Positions 46,095-56,470 of a stretch of 64,000 nucleotides of DNA are shown here, piece after piece. Source of the stretch: Congeria kusceri (taxonomy: Eukaryota > Mollusca > Bivalvia > Myida > Dreissenidae); the NCBI GenBank assembly GCA_027627225.1, contig CM051036.1:42583926-42647925 (forward strand), written 5' to 3'. Position 1 is the first letter of the stretch; the number at the start of each line of letters is the position of its first letter. Both the position numbers and the translations under genes were made by a program. The notes below the pieces were generated by a model. That model ran no database searches and was not told the DNA's origin. It saw nothing but the letters and a program-made list of their open reading frames with translations.

Positions 46095-46480
46095 TTCAAT
46101 TCAATTTATGTTTTGTTTCACTAAATTGGTATTATCTATTCTATATTTTAAGTATATAAAATCATTTCAATTAATTTCTGTTATTAATACAATAATCAAT
46201 ATAGTGTAACGTTTGTTGTTCCACTAAAGTTCACTAATTGAAAACTGTTATTAATTATCCCATAATATAAACGAGCCTTCTCAAACAATCCATACATTCT
46301 CACGCGAAGTCATATAATTATTATTTTTATATGCATTTACACTCGATATTCATGTATGTATTTGTACCATTATTCTGACGCATGTGTTTGTTTTTTGTTC
46401 GTTTGTATATGACGATGAGCTGTGTATGCTTAAGTCGTAAATACATTTTCTGTTCTGTTCTGTTCTGTTCTGTGATTAAC

Positions 46481-47829
46481 GTATGAAATGCAACCAACTG
46501 CACGTATAACGTAAACCATAATTATCATTTTCCATTACGTCTAATTTCATGTGTTTGTTTACAGGAATTATTTGTTGAAATAGCTGTAAGAGCAAGGATT
46601 AGAAAAAAAGCTTTAAGAGGCGAACAACCTATCTGATTGCATAAAGCGTACAATATAATCGAAGCGGGACAGTTGTATTCAAAACATCTTGCAATTGATT
46701 CCCTAATTTATAAACAGTGTGGTCAAAACGACGAATGAACCTCTACATGTGCATTTGGCTTACGAATTTTGTTTAATGGCATGTTCTAATACATGTATAT
46801 GCAAGAATCTATGCTGTGGTACTATTGAAAATGTAGAAAACCCATCTCTAAAGTGACATCGCAGTGAATTTTGATAACATGACGGCAATATGTTTTTCAA
46901 CTTTGATAACAGTTTGTAGCGTATTATGTCGTATTGATCTAAGATAACGTTCCATAACATGGTGCATTTATATTCAACTTTGATAATTTGATGTGGCTCT
47001 ATTGATCTATGAAAACTGTCTGCAGCATGATGCTGTATAGAAATTTGATACCTTTATGTAGCTTAATTTATGGCTGTATTCCGTTTTAAAACAATAAGAG
47101 AATTGTGTACAAGTTTGTGTTTAATAAAAGCATAACAAAATACAAATAATATGGATTTTATTTATTTTAGTAACAATCAATAACCAGCATGCTCACCACA
47201 ATATAGAAACATTCTCAAACTAAGGTTATCACAATGGAGATCAAATGGAAGATCCAGAATAAAAACCACATTATTTGAAAAGTAATCTCATGAACAACCA
47301 AAGTGTTGTAAAAGCGGTATTGATCATTTAAACAAAAGTGAAGTAAAATCAACACTGACAAACCTCTCAGATTTAATAATAAACATGACACATAATATTC
47401 TTCTCCCGCCAAAGTGCGACAATTCGATGCATGTTTCTGTGCACTTATATTTGTTGGTGAACAGCAAATCTTGCAAAGATAAATTGTATGGCTTGTATTT
47501 ATATATGGACCTAACATTTAAAAGTATAATATAATAGTCAATGTAGTCATCAAGCTATATAATTTTGATTGATATATGCCTTTAACACTTAATATGATAC
47601 ACGTGAATAATCTTCCAATCGCAATCGTATGATATTATGTTGTGGGCAAAATCTAAGACATAAAGTAAACACATGTTTCAATGCAGTTTCATCTTTGCTG
47701 CAACAAATACGCTGCATTCTCCGCAATACGATATATTAGCGTTATAAATTTCGAGTCACTATATGATATCTTCCGTACAAAAACTCCAAACTGCACTTCT
47801 CATTGAAATGAGACTTTAAGCATGTTTAT
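46481..47829. other. Intergenic between LINE and right inverted-repeat arm
   Basis: No gene or repeat identified; AT-rich. Confidence 0.4.
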
Positions 47830-48345
47830 AACAGGGTTGTGCATTGGCTTCACCTCCTGTCCCGAGCTCCGACTCCATGACATTGGCTCAACCTCTTTGC
47901 TAAAAATACGTATTATTGTATCATACTTGTCCAAATACAAGGTCAATAAGTTGAAAGTAATATAAACAACAATAATACGATTATTGTTTGCCTCGACACC
48001 GGTATTTTATGCGAAAAATAATTAAATACATTGGCAAATGTCAAAATTGTGTTTGAATCGACTCGATGTTACCATTCATAAAAGTCCTCACGTTGAGAAT
48101 TTTTTGTTTACTGCAAATAGGTCTACATGTATGTGTAGTGTAATCATTTCTACGTGGAACTAAATTGCCTGATTTTTAAAATTGAGCTTTAAATTATTGC
48201 ATTATATAATTATTCAGACCTACCTCTTTAACTTTATTTACGTTTTTGACTAATTTCCTGTTCTGAGCTCCACCTCGGAAGGTGCATTAATTGGCTCAAT
48301 TTTCATCATCTCCAAAAAGAGGCGGTGCCAGTGTTTACCGTCCGT
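47830..48345 (-). repeat. Large inverted repeat, right arm
   Basis: Inverted partner of 35960-36480. It ends about 1.05 kb before the start codon of membrane-protein paralogue 2, so it could contribute promoter or first-exon sequence to that gene. Confidence 0.9.
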
Positions 48346-49087
48346 GCGGTGGAGTGTTCGGTATTTCCAATAACTTTCTTCCTGTTAGTTTTAATTATAT
48401 AAATCGGATTTACACAAATTGTGAAATGCTGTGTAAATATAAAAAAAAAGTCATATTCGATTGGGAACCTTTATAAATATCGTCTATTTGTTGATTTAAA
48501 CTTTTGTTTCGTAGATCTTTTTGCATGTGTAATAGCATACCATATTTTTTGAAGAAAATCTGTGACAATATAAGTCCATGGAAACAAACGAAAATGCCAG
48601 GTGCATTGACAAGTGTTGATTTTCCTTTCCAAAAATTATTGGTGATTTATTGCAAAAATAATTCATATTTTTTACAGTTATAAAAATATGAATTACGAGA
48701 AGCTTTATTTTCCCGTTTCCTGTTTCGACTGTTTTTATTACTTTCGTATCCGTACAATTCTTCAATGTGTGTGGTTTTAAGTGAAGTTTGATTTAAGTGT
48801 CAAATTCGGAGGAAGTAAAATGCAAGTTACATGCAGGAGGAAAGGCGGTTTAGTCACGTGACAAACTATCAAGTACCCATCGTGTATAACTTTTCTTACT
48901 TGTTTTTGTTCACATGACGGGTTTATTGTTGGTTAAAGAAATTTATCAAGTCACTTCGTCAAAAACAAATTCGTAGTAAACTGGGCCGTTTGGAAGAAAA
49001 CGCAACAGGTAATACTGTTGTATTATGATTATTTTGTATTATTGTTTTGAAATATTGTTTAACTTAAACGACACTTGTGTCTGTCAG
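48346..49087 (+). promoter_or_regulatory. Upstream region of paralogue 2 with a possible first exon
   Basis: ATCAAGTCACTTCGTCAAAA..TTCGTAG..AACTGG (48946-48990) is followed by AACGCAACAG/GTAATACTG, a good splice donor, at about 49007. A related block is kept at 58692-58725 beside the relic locus. I infer a non-coding first exon here, spliced to the acceptor at about 49395. No TATA box was assigned. Confidence 0.35.
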
Positions 49088-49318
49088 GCCGGTCTTGGGA
49101 AAAGCGGGCTTAATGCATGAGGGTAAAATGTCGTCCCGGATTAGTCCGCACAGGCTGATCCGGGACGAAACTTCCACTTTTATGGTATCTTCTGTTTCAA
49201 GGAAGTCTCTTCTAAACATAAATCCACTGTAGGCGGAAAGTGTCGTCCCGGATTAGCCTGTGCGGGCGACACTACGCACGTGTATTAAGCCCGATTTTCA
49301 CACGACATGCCTCAATCA
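49088..49318. repeat. Palindromic GTCGTCC/GGACGAC interspersed repeat, copy 3
   Basis: GCGGGCTTAATGCATGAGG..GTCGTCCCGGATTAGTC..GACGAAACTTCCACTTTTATGG faces GGCGGAAAGTGTCGTCCCGG..GTATTAAGCCCGATTTTCACACGACATGCCTCA. It lies in the presumed 5' UTR intron of paralogue 2. Confidence 0.8.
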
Positions 49319-49397
49319 TTTATGTATTATCAATTTACTTTGTATACTATTATTAAAAAAAAATAAATGCTATTTTTAAACATGTGTTATTGCAGAT

Positions 49398-52061
49398 ATG
49401 AAGAACTGGTGTTTGGTACTGTTGCTGCTCCTCAGCAGATTTTGTGGCGTTTATAGCACAGAAATGAGGAACACAGACGATTCGCAACAAAGCAAACGTG
49501 TGTTGTACCCAAGTTATTTTGTGCAAGCACAGCCACGTGTACAATACCCTGACGTAACTGTGGTGACGGCGGACACCGCACTGAAGTATGTTCATACTGC
49601 AGGACACAAAACAGTTGTAAAGGAAGCACTCGGTAATAGCCCTCTACCAAGACGCCATGGTTCATTCAATGAGTCTGTGCATAAAACGCATCCTTTCGTG
49701 GAAGGAGGTGGAATGGGAAACGCAATGTTAGATTTCATACATGAAAATGATACACCGGAATGTGCGAATTTTACGGCATGGAACCAGAGCAAAACATTTT
49801 TTGCAAGTCGCCTCGAAGGTACAAAAGCATCATTTATACAGTTTGCGATTTCATTTGATGATGGCGTACAAGTGGACATAACTCGTGATGCGTTTCTTGC
49901 TAAAGTCTGGTTCTGGACGTACACAAACCATGAAGGTAAGCACCCGTACTTGCAATGGCCAATAGATCACGGGGTGCTATCGTTTGGACTTCTGTCGTAC
50001 AAAACTGCAAGTGTTCCTTACATTCATCTGAAAGAAAGCCCAGAAAAATGCCACATAACGCTCGGTACAAGAGACGCTGCGGAGATGATATCTAGGGCGC
50101 TTGCCGATGTGATCCACAATGTCTCACAGCGCAGCTATAACAAATACCCGATCAATTACTTTTGCTACCTGGCTGAAGCGCCCGGAATGAGGGACTCGAT
50201 TGCGTATTACGCAGCTTTGTACGCGCTTTTACCGGTTTCTTTTATCAACTACAACTGCTGCATGTCGTCATATTGCTTTGAAAATAACTCATTTGAATAC
50301 AACTGTTTCGACCACCAAATGGAAAAATGGCGTCTGACGTTGATAGGACCGTACATTTTAGGAGTGCTCATCGTTATGTACTTCCCAATTTTGATACTTC
50401 GTTTCGGCGCTTGGCTGACCGAACATGACCCGGTATCTGAGAGTCGAGACGGAGAAATAGTCCCTGTGAACGAGAACTTTTCTTGGATATTTCTTGATGG
50501 AACATCGCCTTTAACAGTGTCGGACGTGCTTGGATCGGTTTTCATTGGCGTAAAACATAAATACCTAAATGCTTTTTCCAGAATTCGACGGCTGGTGATG
50601 TTACTGCTTGGACCAAGTGTTATAATTGTGCAGATACTAATGTACAAGGACGGTATTGGAGTTAAGGAGCATACGATAACGATGACAGATTTTGCAAAGC
50701 ACGGTACACCCTTGGGATTTTTGTCGGTTCTTGTTGACCCAAAGTATCGTGCCAAAGTTTTTGTCCCACTTATAGAGGGTCCGATGGTGTTTTTTGGCAT
50801 GTACTTTGTCTTTGGGATTGCTTTTTTTGTGCTCCCGAGAAGTTTAAAAACAGTTATAGAATATGGGTTACCCTCTCCAAACAGCCTATCTCCTCTGTTT
50901 CTGGGTACGGATAACATATTGAGACTATCCCTTTTCACAACAAAACCCGCCCCGGGCTACGACAAAGTCGCAAGTCTTCTCAAAGCCAGCTTTAGCATGC
51001 TTTTTGTCGGTGGATTCTGGGCTAGGGTATTTGAAATACAGAAGCAACGATTTTCTATTTTCAACGAACACAGGATTATTAACATTTGCCTAAAACTATT
51101 GGTATATCCCTTTTTAGTTTGTGTTTGCCTCCTCGAGATGGTGGTTTGCTTTGTATACTACGCATTTCCATTGTTAATGTTGGTTGCAATTACAGTTAAG
51201 GGTGCGTCGTTATCCTTGAAATATGCTGACAGAAGAGTTTTTAAATGTCTATTTCAAAACGTTTTAACAGCTTTCCTTGTCACGCTAATTGTTTGTCTGA
51301 TGATTTTATGTTTTACCTATTGCGTGATACTTATTTTTGTTCAGAGTTTTTTATTCATTTGTCAGGTAATTTTGCTGTGTCTCATCGCAGTAATTGTGTA
51401 CCCGTCTGTTGCATTTGGTTATCTCTTCTTCGGGGTGGTCCTTGTCTATTATCTTGTTCATCTCGTAAGGGATTTCGGTGAAGGCTATCTCGACCTGTTT
51501 TCTGCAGCGGTAGAACAGTCAGTGATGCTAGAATGCAGTGTTAATCACGTGTCGATGCTTGATGGACATCTTGTCATTTCCAATTTGCGAGTAGCGGAAA
51601 TTAAGTCTATTCGAATAAACGGAAAAGTTATTGACACGCCACAAAATGTTCTCAACGCCATAGCGCACTCGGCGATCTTACCCAAGGTCAAAACTATTGA
51701 TAATACCCATGGAATTCCGAGAAAGCTGTTTTATAGTATTGTCAAGCAATTTCGTCCGGTCCACTGGGAGATACTCAAGTTAATTTTTCATATTGCAGTC
51801 ATCGGGGCGCTTGTTGACGTGACTTTAGACATTACCGTTTCATTCGTTCCTGGTCCCACGTCAGAGATCTCTGACGTCATGCACGTGGTGTTTGTCGTCA
51901 TCATTGGGGCGCTGCCACGTGTTCTAGAACTAGCCATGACGAACGAGAGTGGAATTGTGAAGAAAGAGATCCAGGAACGGAAAATAAAACAACACATTAT
52001 AGAATACTGGCTAGTGGAACGTAATGCAGAAGAGGCCTACCACATAACTGTAGATGCCTAA
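49398..52061 (+). CDS. Large multi-pass membrane protein, paralogue 2 (uncharacterised family)
   Basis: A single coding exon of 887 residues whose ATG directly follows a TTATTGCAG/AT acceptor. Signal peptide MKNWCLVLLLLLSRFCG. The ectodomain (to about residue 315) has sequons and keeps the Cys of paralogue 1 (PEKCHITLG, YFCYLAEAPGMRDS, FINYNCC). Hydrophobic segments lie at about 318-340, 399-419, 454-480, 566-602, 621-692 (three), 793-815 and 826-848. The N-terminal 100 residues are unlike paralogue 1, whereas the stretch PSVAFGYLFFGVVLVYYLVH and the last membrane pair (VMHVVFVVIIGALPRVLELA) are almost the same. It stops 14 residues earlier than paralogue 1. The product is most likely a plasma-membrane protein; its role is unknown. 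The intact frame and mostly synonymous differences suggest that both copies work. Confidence 0.85.
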   Translation: MKNWCLVLLLLLSRFCGVYSTEMRNTDDSQQSKRVLYPSYFVQAQPRVQYPDVTVVTADTALKYVHTAGHKTVVKEALGNSPLPRRHGSFNESVHKTHPFVEGGGMGNAMLDFIHENDTPECANFTAWNQSKTFFASRLEGTKASFIQFAISFDDGVQVDITRDAFLAKVWFWTYTNHEGKHPYLQWPIDHGVLSFGLLSYKTASVPYIHLKESPEKCHITLGTRDAAEMISRALADVIHNVSQRSYNKYPINYFCYLAEAPGMRDSIAYYAALYALLPVSFINYNCCMSSYCFENNSFEYNCFDHQMEKWRLTLIGPYILGVLIVMYFPILILRFGAWLTEHDPVSESRDGEIVPVNENFSWIFLDGTSPLTVSDVLGSVFIGVKHKYLNAFSRIRRLVMLLLGPSVIIVQILMYKDGIGVKEHTITMTDFAKHGTPLGFLSVLVDPKYRAKVFVPLIEGPMVFFGMYFVFGIAFFVLPRSLKTVIEYGLPSPNSLSPLFLGTDNILRLSLFTTKPAPGYDKVASLLKASFSMLFVGGFWARVFEIQKQRFSIFNEHRIINICLKLLVYPFLVCVCLLEMVVCFVYYAFPLLMLVAITVKGASLSLKYADRRVFKCLFQNVLTAFLVTLIVCLMILCFTYCVILIFVQSFLFICQVILLCLIAVIVYPSVAFGYLFFGVVLVYYLVHLVRDFGEGYLDLFSAAVEQSVMLECSVNHVSMLDGHLVISNLRVAEIKSIRINGKVIDTPQNVLNAIAHSAILPKVKTIDNTHGIPRKLFYSIVKQFRPVHWEILKLIFHIAVIGALVDVTLDITVSFVPGPTSEISDVMHVVFVVIIGALPRVLELAMTNESGIVKKEIQERKIKQHIIEYWLVERNAEEAYHITVDA

Positions 52062-52680
52062 AGGCTGGGTATCAGGTGCCAACGTCCCAGTTCCGATGTA
52101 GTCCAAAGTCCGAGCAAAACTATTAAGCTGAGGTGTAAAATTGACCAAATGAAAACAAAATGCGATAAATGAGTACAAGTGTACTTACTAAATTAATGTT
52201 TCGTGGGATATACAAAATACTCAATCATTCCATTCAGTGCGCTCGCAACTGTGTTAAGTATTATCTGAAACAATAGTTTAGTTTGTATGTAATGTTTACA
52301 ATTAATGAATGGAAGATACAAACCGGAAGTGCATTTGAAGTACAAGGCAAACATAGCACAGATTACATAAATTTTTCGTGCCATGAGAATTGGAAACCAA
52401 ATTAAAATGGCGGATCTGTTTGAACGACAAATTTCCCATTAGCCGGTCATGTTTGCACAAGTTAAAAGTTACATTAATTGTTGCATTACTGTGTGTGTAC
52501 GATTTACATGTATATTTGGAAACACAACAGATCAAAATTGACATGAAATGATTGTTGGTTGCATTTGATGAATACATATTTTTAACTTCAATGTAAATAA
52601 AAATAATTAATATTCAGTCAATGGAATATTTATGTATCAGCTAGATTCTTATACAGTGGTACAAGACCTTGAATATGAAC
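52062..52680 (+). other. 3' UTR and 3' flank of paralogue 2
   Basis: AATAAA at 52596-52601 is a candidate poly(A) signal. The stretch 52195-52680 is homologous to 58987-59440 (GTAAATAAAA..TTAATA..TTCAGTCAAT(G/T)GAATAT and CAC/CTAGATTCTTATA are shared). Confidence 0.5.
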
Positions 52681-52885
52681 AGGAAATCTATGTGAAAAAG
52701 GGGCATATCTCTGTCAAAATACAAAACTAGTTATAGGGAATGTTGCACTTGATGTTGGAGTTGATGACAAAGGTACATTTCAAGTTTTAAGTTAATAACT
52801 GATGTAGTTTGAAGTTATAAGACTTTTGAATGTAAACTTCAACCAGAAAATCTATATTAAAAAGGGGCACAAGTTCCTATCTGCA
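52660..52885. repeat. Interspersed repeat, same family as 3860-4225
   Basis: Shares AACAGGAAATCTATGTGAAAAAGG, TCTGTCAAAATACAAAAC and GGAGTTGATGACAAAGGTAC with the 3.9-4.2 kb copy. Confidence 0.6.
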
Positions 52886-53208
52886 GCCAACAAGAAGTGA
52901 GAAGGTTAAGCCTGTTATTAGTGTATTCCTACGCGCCTCATAACACAATAGTCCAGGATGACACGGCATAACATTGAAATTCCCCAATTTCTTGGCCTTT
53001 CCATCGAAAACAACTTCGTGTAATCTAGTTTATCAGAGTAGCCAGCTTCCAAAATGAGTTTTATTTTATCCGCTTTGACAATGAATTAACGTATTTAGTT
53101 TTTGTGGGTATACGTTCTTTTGTCAATCAACAAAACCGATCTATTTTGGCCACGTTTTTCTTCACCCAAAACAATCGGAGTGAAGTCCAGAAATAAGCGA
53201 CTCTATCT

Positions 53209-54574
53209 TATGGAACGCCGGAACGGTCTTATATTGTCTTCGGTTATGTTGTTATGTTAGCAGTATATGTTATTATGTCAAATTCAATGTTGTCTTGTCT
53301 GTATATCGGTTCATTTTGTCTTCTCATAATGTGAGTTTGTCTTTGGCATGTGTTATTATGTTATGTACAAGTGTTGTTTTGTCAATGCAAGGAGTTATCG
53401 TGTATGCAATGTGACTTGTTATGTCAAATTGTTGTGTTGTTCTGTTAAAATGTCGTTTGATTTGTGAAGTGATCAAGTTAACATGTTAGTGTAGCAAGTG
53501 ATTTTGTCAGTGTAGTGTGTTATTATGTCATGTTTAAAAGTTGTTTATATATGCTGTTGACTTAACCAGACAGCGTTTCATTTTGTCCAAATACCGTGTT
53601 ATGTTGCATACATTCGCGTAATTTTGTTACTAAAGAATGCTATCATGTCAAGCCCACATGCTGTTTTGTCAATGATAAGTTTAATTTGTTGTAACGCTGT
53701 CTTATCATGTCTAAAGTAAATTCATTTTGTTCAAACGGAATATTGTTTTGTTCAAAGCCATGTTGTTGTTGTTGTTGTTGAGCTAAAAATTGCGTGCACT
53801 CACTACACTGGTGGAAAGCAACGCACACTGACACAAAACCGACACGATTAGACATAAAAGCATACACGAAGGACATTGAAGTCGATAAGTTAATTTGAGT
53901 TGTAGACATAATGACACGTCTTCTTGACATAATAACATATTCTTTTGACAAAATCACATGATCATAGCTAATGATGAAACACTACGTTAACATAATAAAA
54001 CGTCTTCTTGACATAATAACATATTCTTCTGACAAGTTCACTTGGTCATAGCACGTGATGAAACACTATTTTAACATAATAAAACGTCTTCTTGACATAA
54101 TAACATATTCTTCTGACCAGTTCACATGGTCATAGCACGTGATAAAACACTATTGTAACATAATGACACGTGTTTTGGACATATTTCCTTGACCAGTTCA
54201 CCTAATCATAGCACATGATGAAACAATATTTTAACATTATCACACGTCTTTTTGACCTAATAACATATTAGTTTGACAAGTTCACCTGATCATAGCACAT
54301 GTTGAAACATTATTTTAACATAACGACACGTCTTTTTGACATAATAACATGTTATTTTGACTAGTTCACCTGATCATAGAACATGATGAAACAATATTTT
54401 AACATAATGACATGTCTTTTGACATAATAACACATTACCTCGACAAGATCACCTGATTATAGCACATGATGAATTAATATTTTAACATAATAACACGTAT
54501 TTTTGATTTAATAAGACAATCCTGAACAAGAAAACATGAATCATGACGACATAAGACAGTTATGGCGTTCCATA
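53209..54574. mobile_element. DNA element with TATGGAACGCC ends and TGACATAATAACA repeats
   Basis: The left end TATGGAACGCC..AACGGTCTTATATTGTC is mirrored by GACGACATAAGACAGTTATGGCGTTCCATA at the right. The left half is full of GTTATTATGTCA-type words, and the right half holds about seven ~85-90 bp units (AACATAATAA.ACGTCTTCTTGACATAATAACATATTC..GACAAGTTCACCTGATCATAGCACATGATGAAACA). A GTTGTT microsatellite lies in the middle (53763-53780). No coding support. Confidence 0.75.
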
Positions 54575-54875
54575 GTATCTCTCCGATTCCTTTGGATGCA
54601 TATAATCCAAACACATTTCAATATCAATGTAATTAATACAGTCGCTCTTCAGAATCACGTTTATATTTTGATAAAATCGTATACAACGGGACCTTTGTTC
54701 TTCGTTTCTTAATTTAGAGCTTATTTACAGCGATATTGTGGGATGTTATTGACCTGGCACTCATTAATCTCCGGTAGCGCTCGGCTTTTTTTTATTTTAT
54801 ATTGGTTTAACGTTTATCTTGCGTGTAAAAGATTTCATAGTCATATAACAAAAGCCCCCTATCAACAAGTGTCAG

Positions 54876-54946
54876 GAAGAATAGTGCGGTGGATAATGTT
54901 TTAGACTTCGAATCACAATGACTGTGGTTCGAATCCTACCAAGATC
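54876..54946 (+). ncRNA. tRNA-like sequence with strong B box
   Basis: TGCGGTGGATAATG as A-box region, a possible anticodon loop CTTCGAA, and a perfect B box GGTTCGAATCC. The acceptor stem does not close well, so probably a tRNA-derived relic. Confidence 0.5.
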
Positions 54947-55208
54947 TTTCTTTTTATTATATTCTTTTACTTCAACATGACTTATTTCTCAAGACATTTT
55001 TTCTAAATTTTTTTTGTTTCATTTTTTTTCTTAGTTCAATTTTTTTCTATATAAAAATGCAATCACAAAGAATCTGTTCCGCTCGCAGTATCGATGCCGC
55101 TCTCTTCTGTGTCAAAATCGAGGTTGATGATGAGATTCCGTGTCATGACGTCAGCAAAATTATTAATTAAATAAATTAAAACAAATAAATAAATTAAATA
55201 AATTAAAA

Positions 55209-55276
55209 GTGCCTGTTTTGGGATTCGAACCCAAAACATCACGCTTACAAACTTTGCGTACTTACCACCGCAGTAC
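55209..55276 (-). ncRNA. tRNA-like sequence with strong B box
   Basis: On the minus strand: TACTGCGGTGGTAAGTACGC, a TTTGTAA loop, and GGGTTCGAATCCC with a pairing T-arm (TTTTGGG..CCCAAAA). Lacks a good acceptor stem. Confidence 0.5.
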
Positions 55277-55401
55277 AGTATTAACTGTTTCGTATTGAGG
55301 ATTTAATCAATACATATTTATGTCTGAGTCACCTATCTGGGTTAGTAGCTTAAAATAGATTTACAAAAATACACGGAGTATTCATGAGTGCCAGGTCAAT
55401 A

Positions 55402-55987
55402 CAATCGCACAAAAACAGTTACGGACATTAAACCCCGAAACAATCCGTGTGTGATGCAATCGTTCTATATACTATGCATCTCCACGTGGAAAGTGTGTTT
55501 GCCCGCCTAAATTCAGTTAACAAACGCAAAGTAATGGACGCCTCTAACAATAATTTAATATAAATTTTCCGTGGGTGACCCTCTTTTCATGCCCCAAAGG
55601 ACAGCGTATTAACATCGAACCGTCCGTCCGTCCGTTAGTCCGTCCGACCAAGGTAAAGTTTTTGTTATAAAGTCAAATATCTTTAATACAATCCAAGGTA
55701 TTTGCTTGAAACTTAAAAAACATCCTTCCTATCAACGTCTCCACCAAGAAAGCAACCACCAAAATTCTGTTTTGTATTTCGACAGATTTATTCCCTGTAG
55801 GATCATATTTTTCCCAAATCATATTTTTCACACGCCCGTGAAGAATAGGATCTTATTTGTCACATTTATAAGTGTAAAGAATGTGATTGACCAAAAAGAG
55901 GGTATGCGTACGGATCACATTTTTTACATATTTTATAGTGAAATTGTATCGCGACAATCGAAATAATTATTTGGAGCACAATTATAC
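55402..55987. other. Intergenic with a GTCC run
   Basis: CCGTCCGTCCGTCCGTTAGTCCGTCCG at about 55620-55648, of the kind found near the ends of molluscan GGGGGCATA repeats. No gene seen. Confidence 0.4.
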
Positions 55988-56165
55988 AGTAATCATCATC
56001 ACCATCATCACCATCATCATCATCATTGTTGTCGTCGTCGTAGTCGTCGTCATCATCGTCATCATCATCATCCTCATCCTCATCATCATCATCACCATCA
56101 TTATCATCATCATCATCATCATCATCATCATCGTCATCATAATTATTCTCGTCATCACCATTATA
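55988..56165 (+). repeat. CAT/CGT trinucleotide microsatellite
   Basis: About 175 bp of ATC/CAT units with GTC interruptions. Open frames on both strands (runs of Ile/Val or Met) are artefacts. Confidence 0.95.
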
Positions 56166-56470
56166 ATCAATAGAAGAAACTAAGCCCTATTTAGGAGCTA
56201 CTTATGTATGCATGCGCTTAATCGTTTGTCAATACGTTTGTACAGTCTAATTAGGATATAGAAATGTATACACGCGTACGTCCATACGAACGTACACCTT
56301 TTTATTGGGATCTTAACCAATGCACGCATCCGAACGTACATACAAACAAACTTCCTATTTTCGATTATTAAAACAAAACAAAAAACATGCATATATCCGC
56401 CCGAACTAAAATCACTTTTATATACAAAGATTCATTTTGGTGAAAATGTGGCACCAACTGAAATTGCCTT
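56166..56470. other. Intergenic with short related words
   Basis: Related words (TTAGGAGCTACTTATGTATGCATGCG; TTAGGATATAGAAATGTATACACGCG; TTGGGATCTTAACCAATGCACGC) suggest a decayed ~65 bp tandem repeat. No gene seen. Confidence 0.4.

Larger units (their letters stand above)
36690..46480 (+). mobile_element. Old plus-strand LINE, split by a younger insertion
   Basis: The 5' part (endonuclease and reverse transcriptase pieces) runs from about 36716 to 39047; the 3' part (end of ORF2, 3' UTR, TTCTG-repeat tail) runs from about 45327 to 46475. The protein reads ENIERVQRKFCK at the left break and resumes with KWLLNVKASTPSNALY at the right break, so the 6.3 kb between is an insertion in the opposite orientation. 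Many stops and frameshifts, and an internal deletion, show that it is dead. I did not assign a clade. Confidence 0.75.
54747..55401. mobile_element. MITE with two convergent tRNA-like modules
   Basis: Terminal inverted repeats TATTGACCTGGCACTCATTA and the complement of TATTGACCTGGCACTCATGA (21 of 22 bases over the full arm). Inside are a plus-strand tRNA-like block (54876-54946) and a minus-strand one (55209-55276), facing each other, with AT-rich sequence between. Confidence 0.75.

Noticed and set aside
55887..56183. Open frames on both strands of runs of Ile/Val or Met
   Set aside because: They are translations of the CAT/CGT microsatellite.
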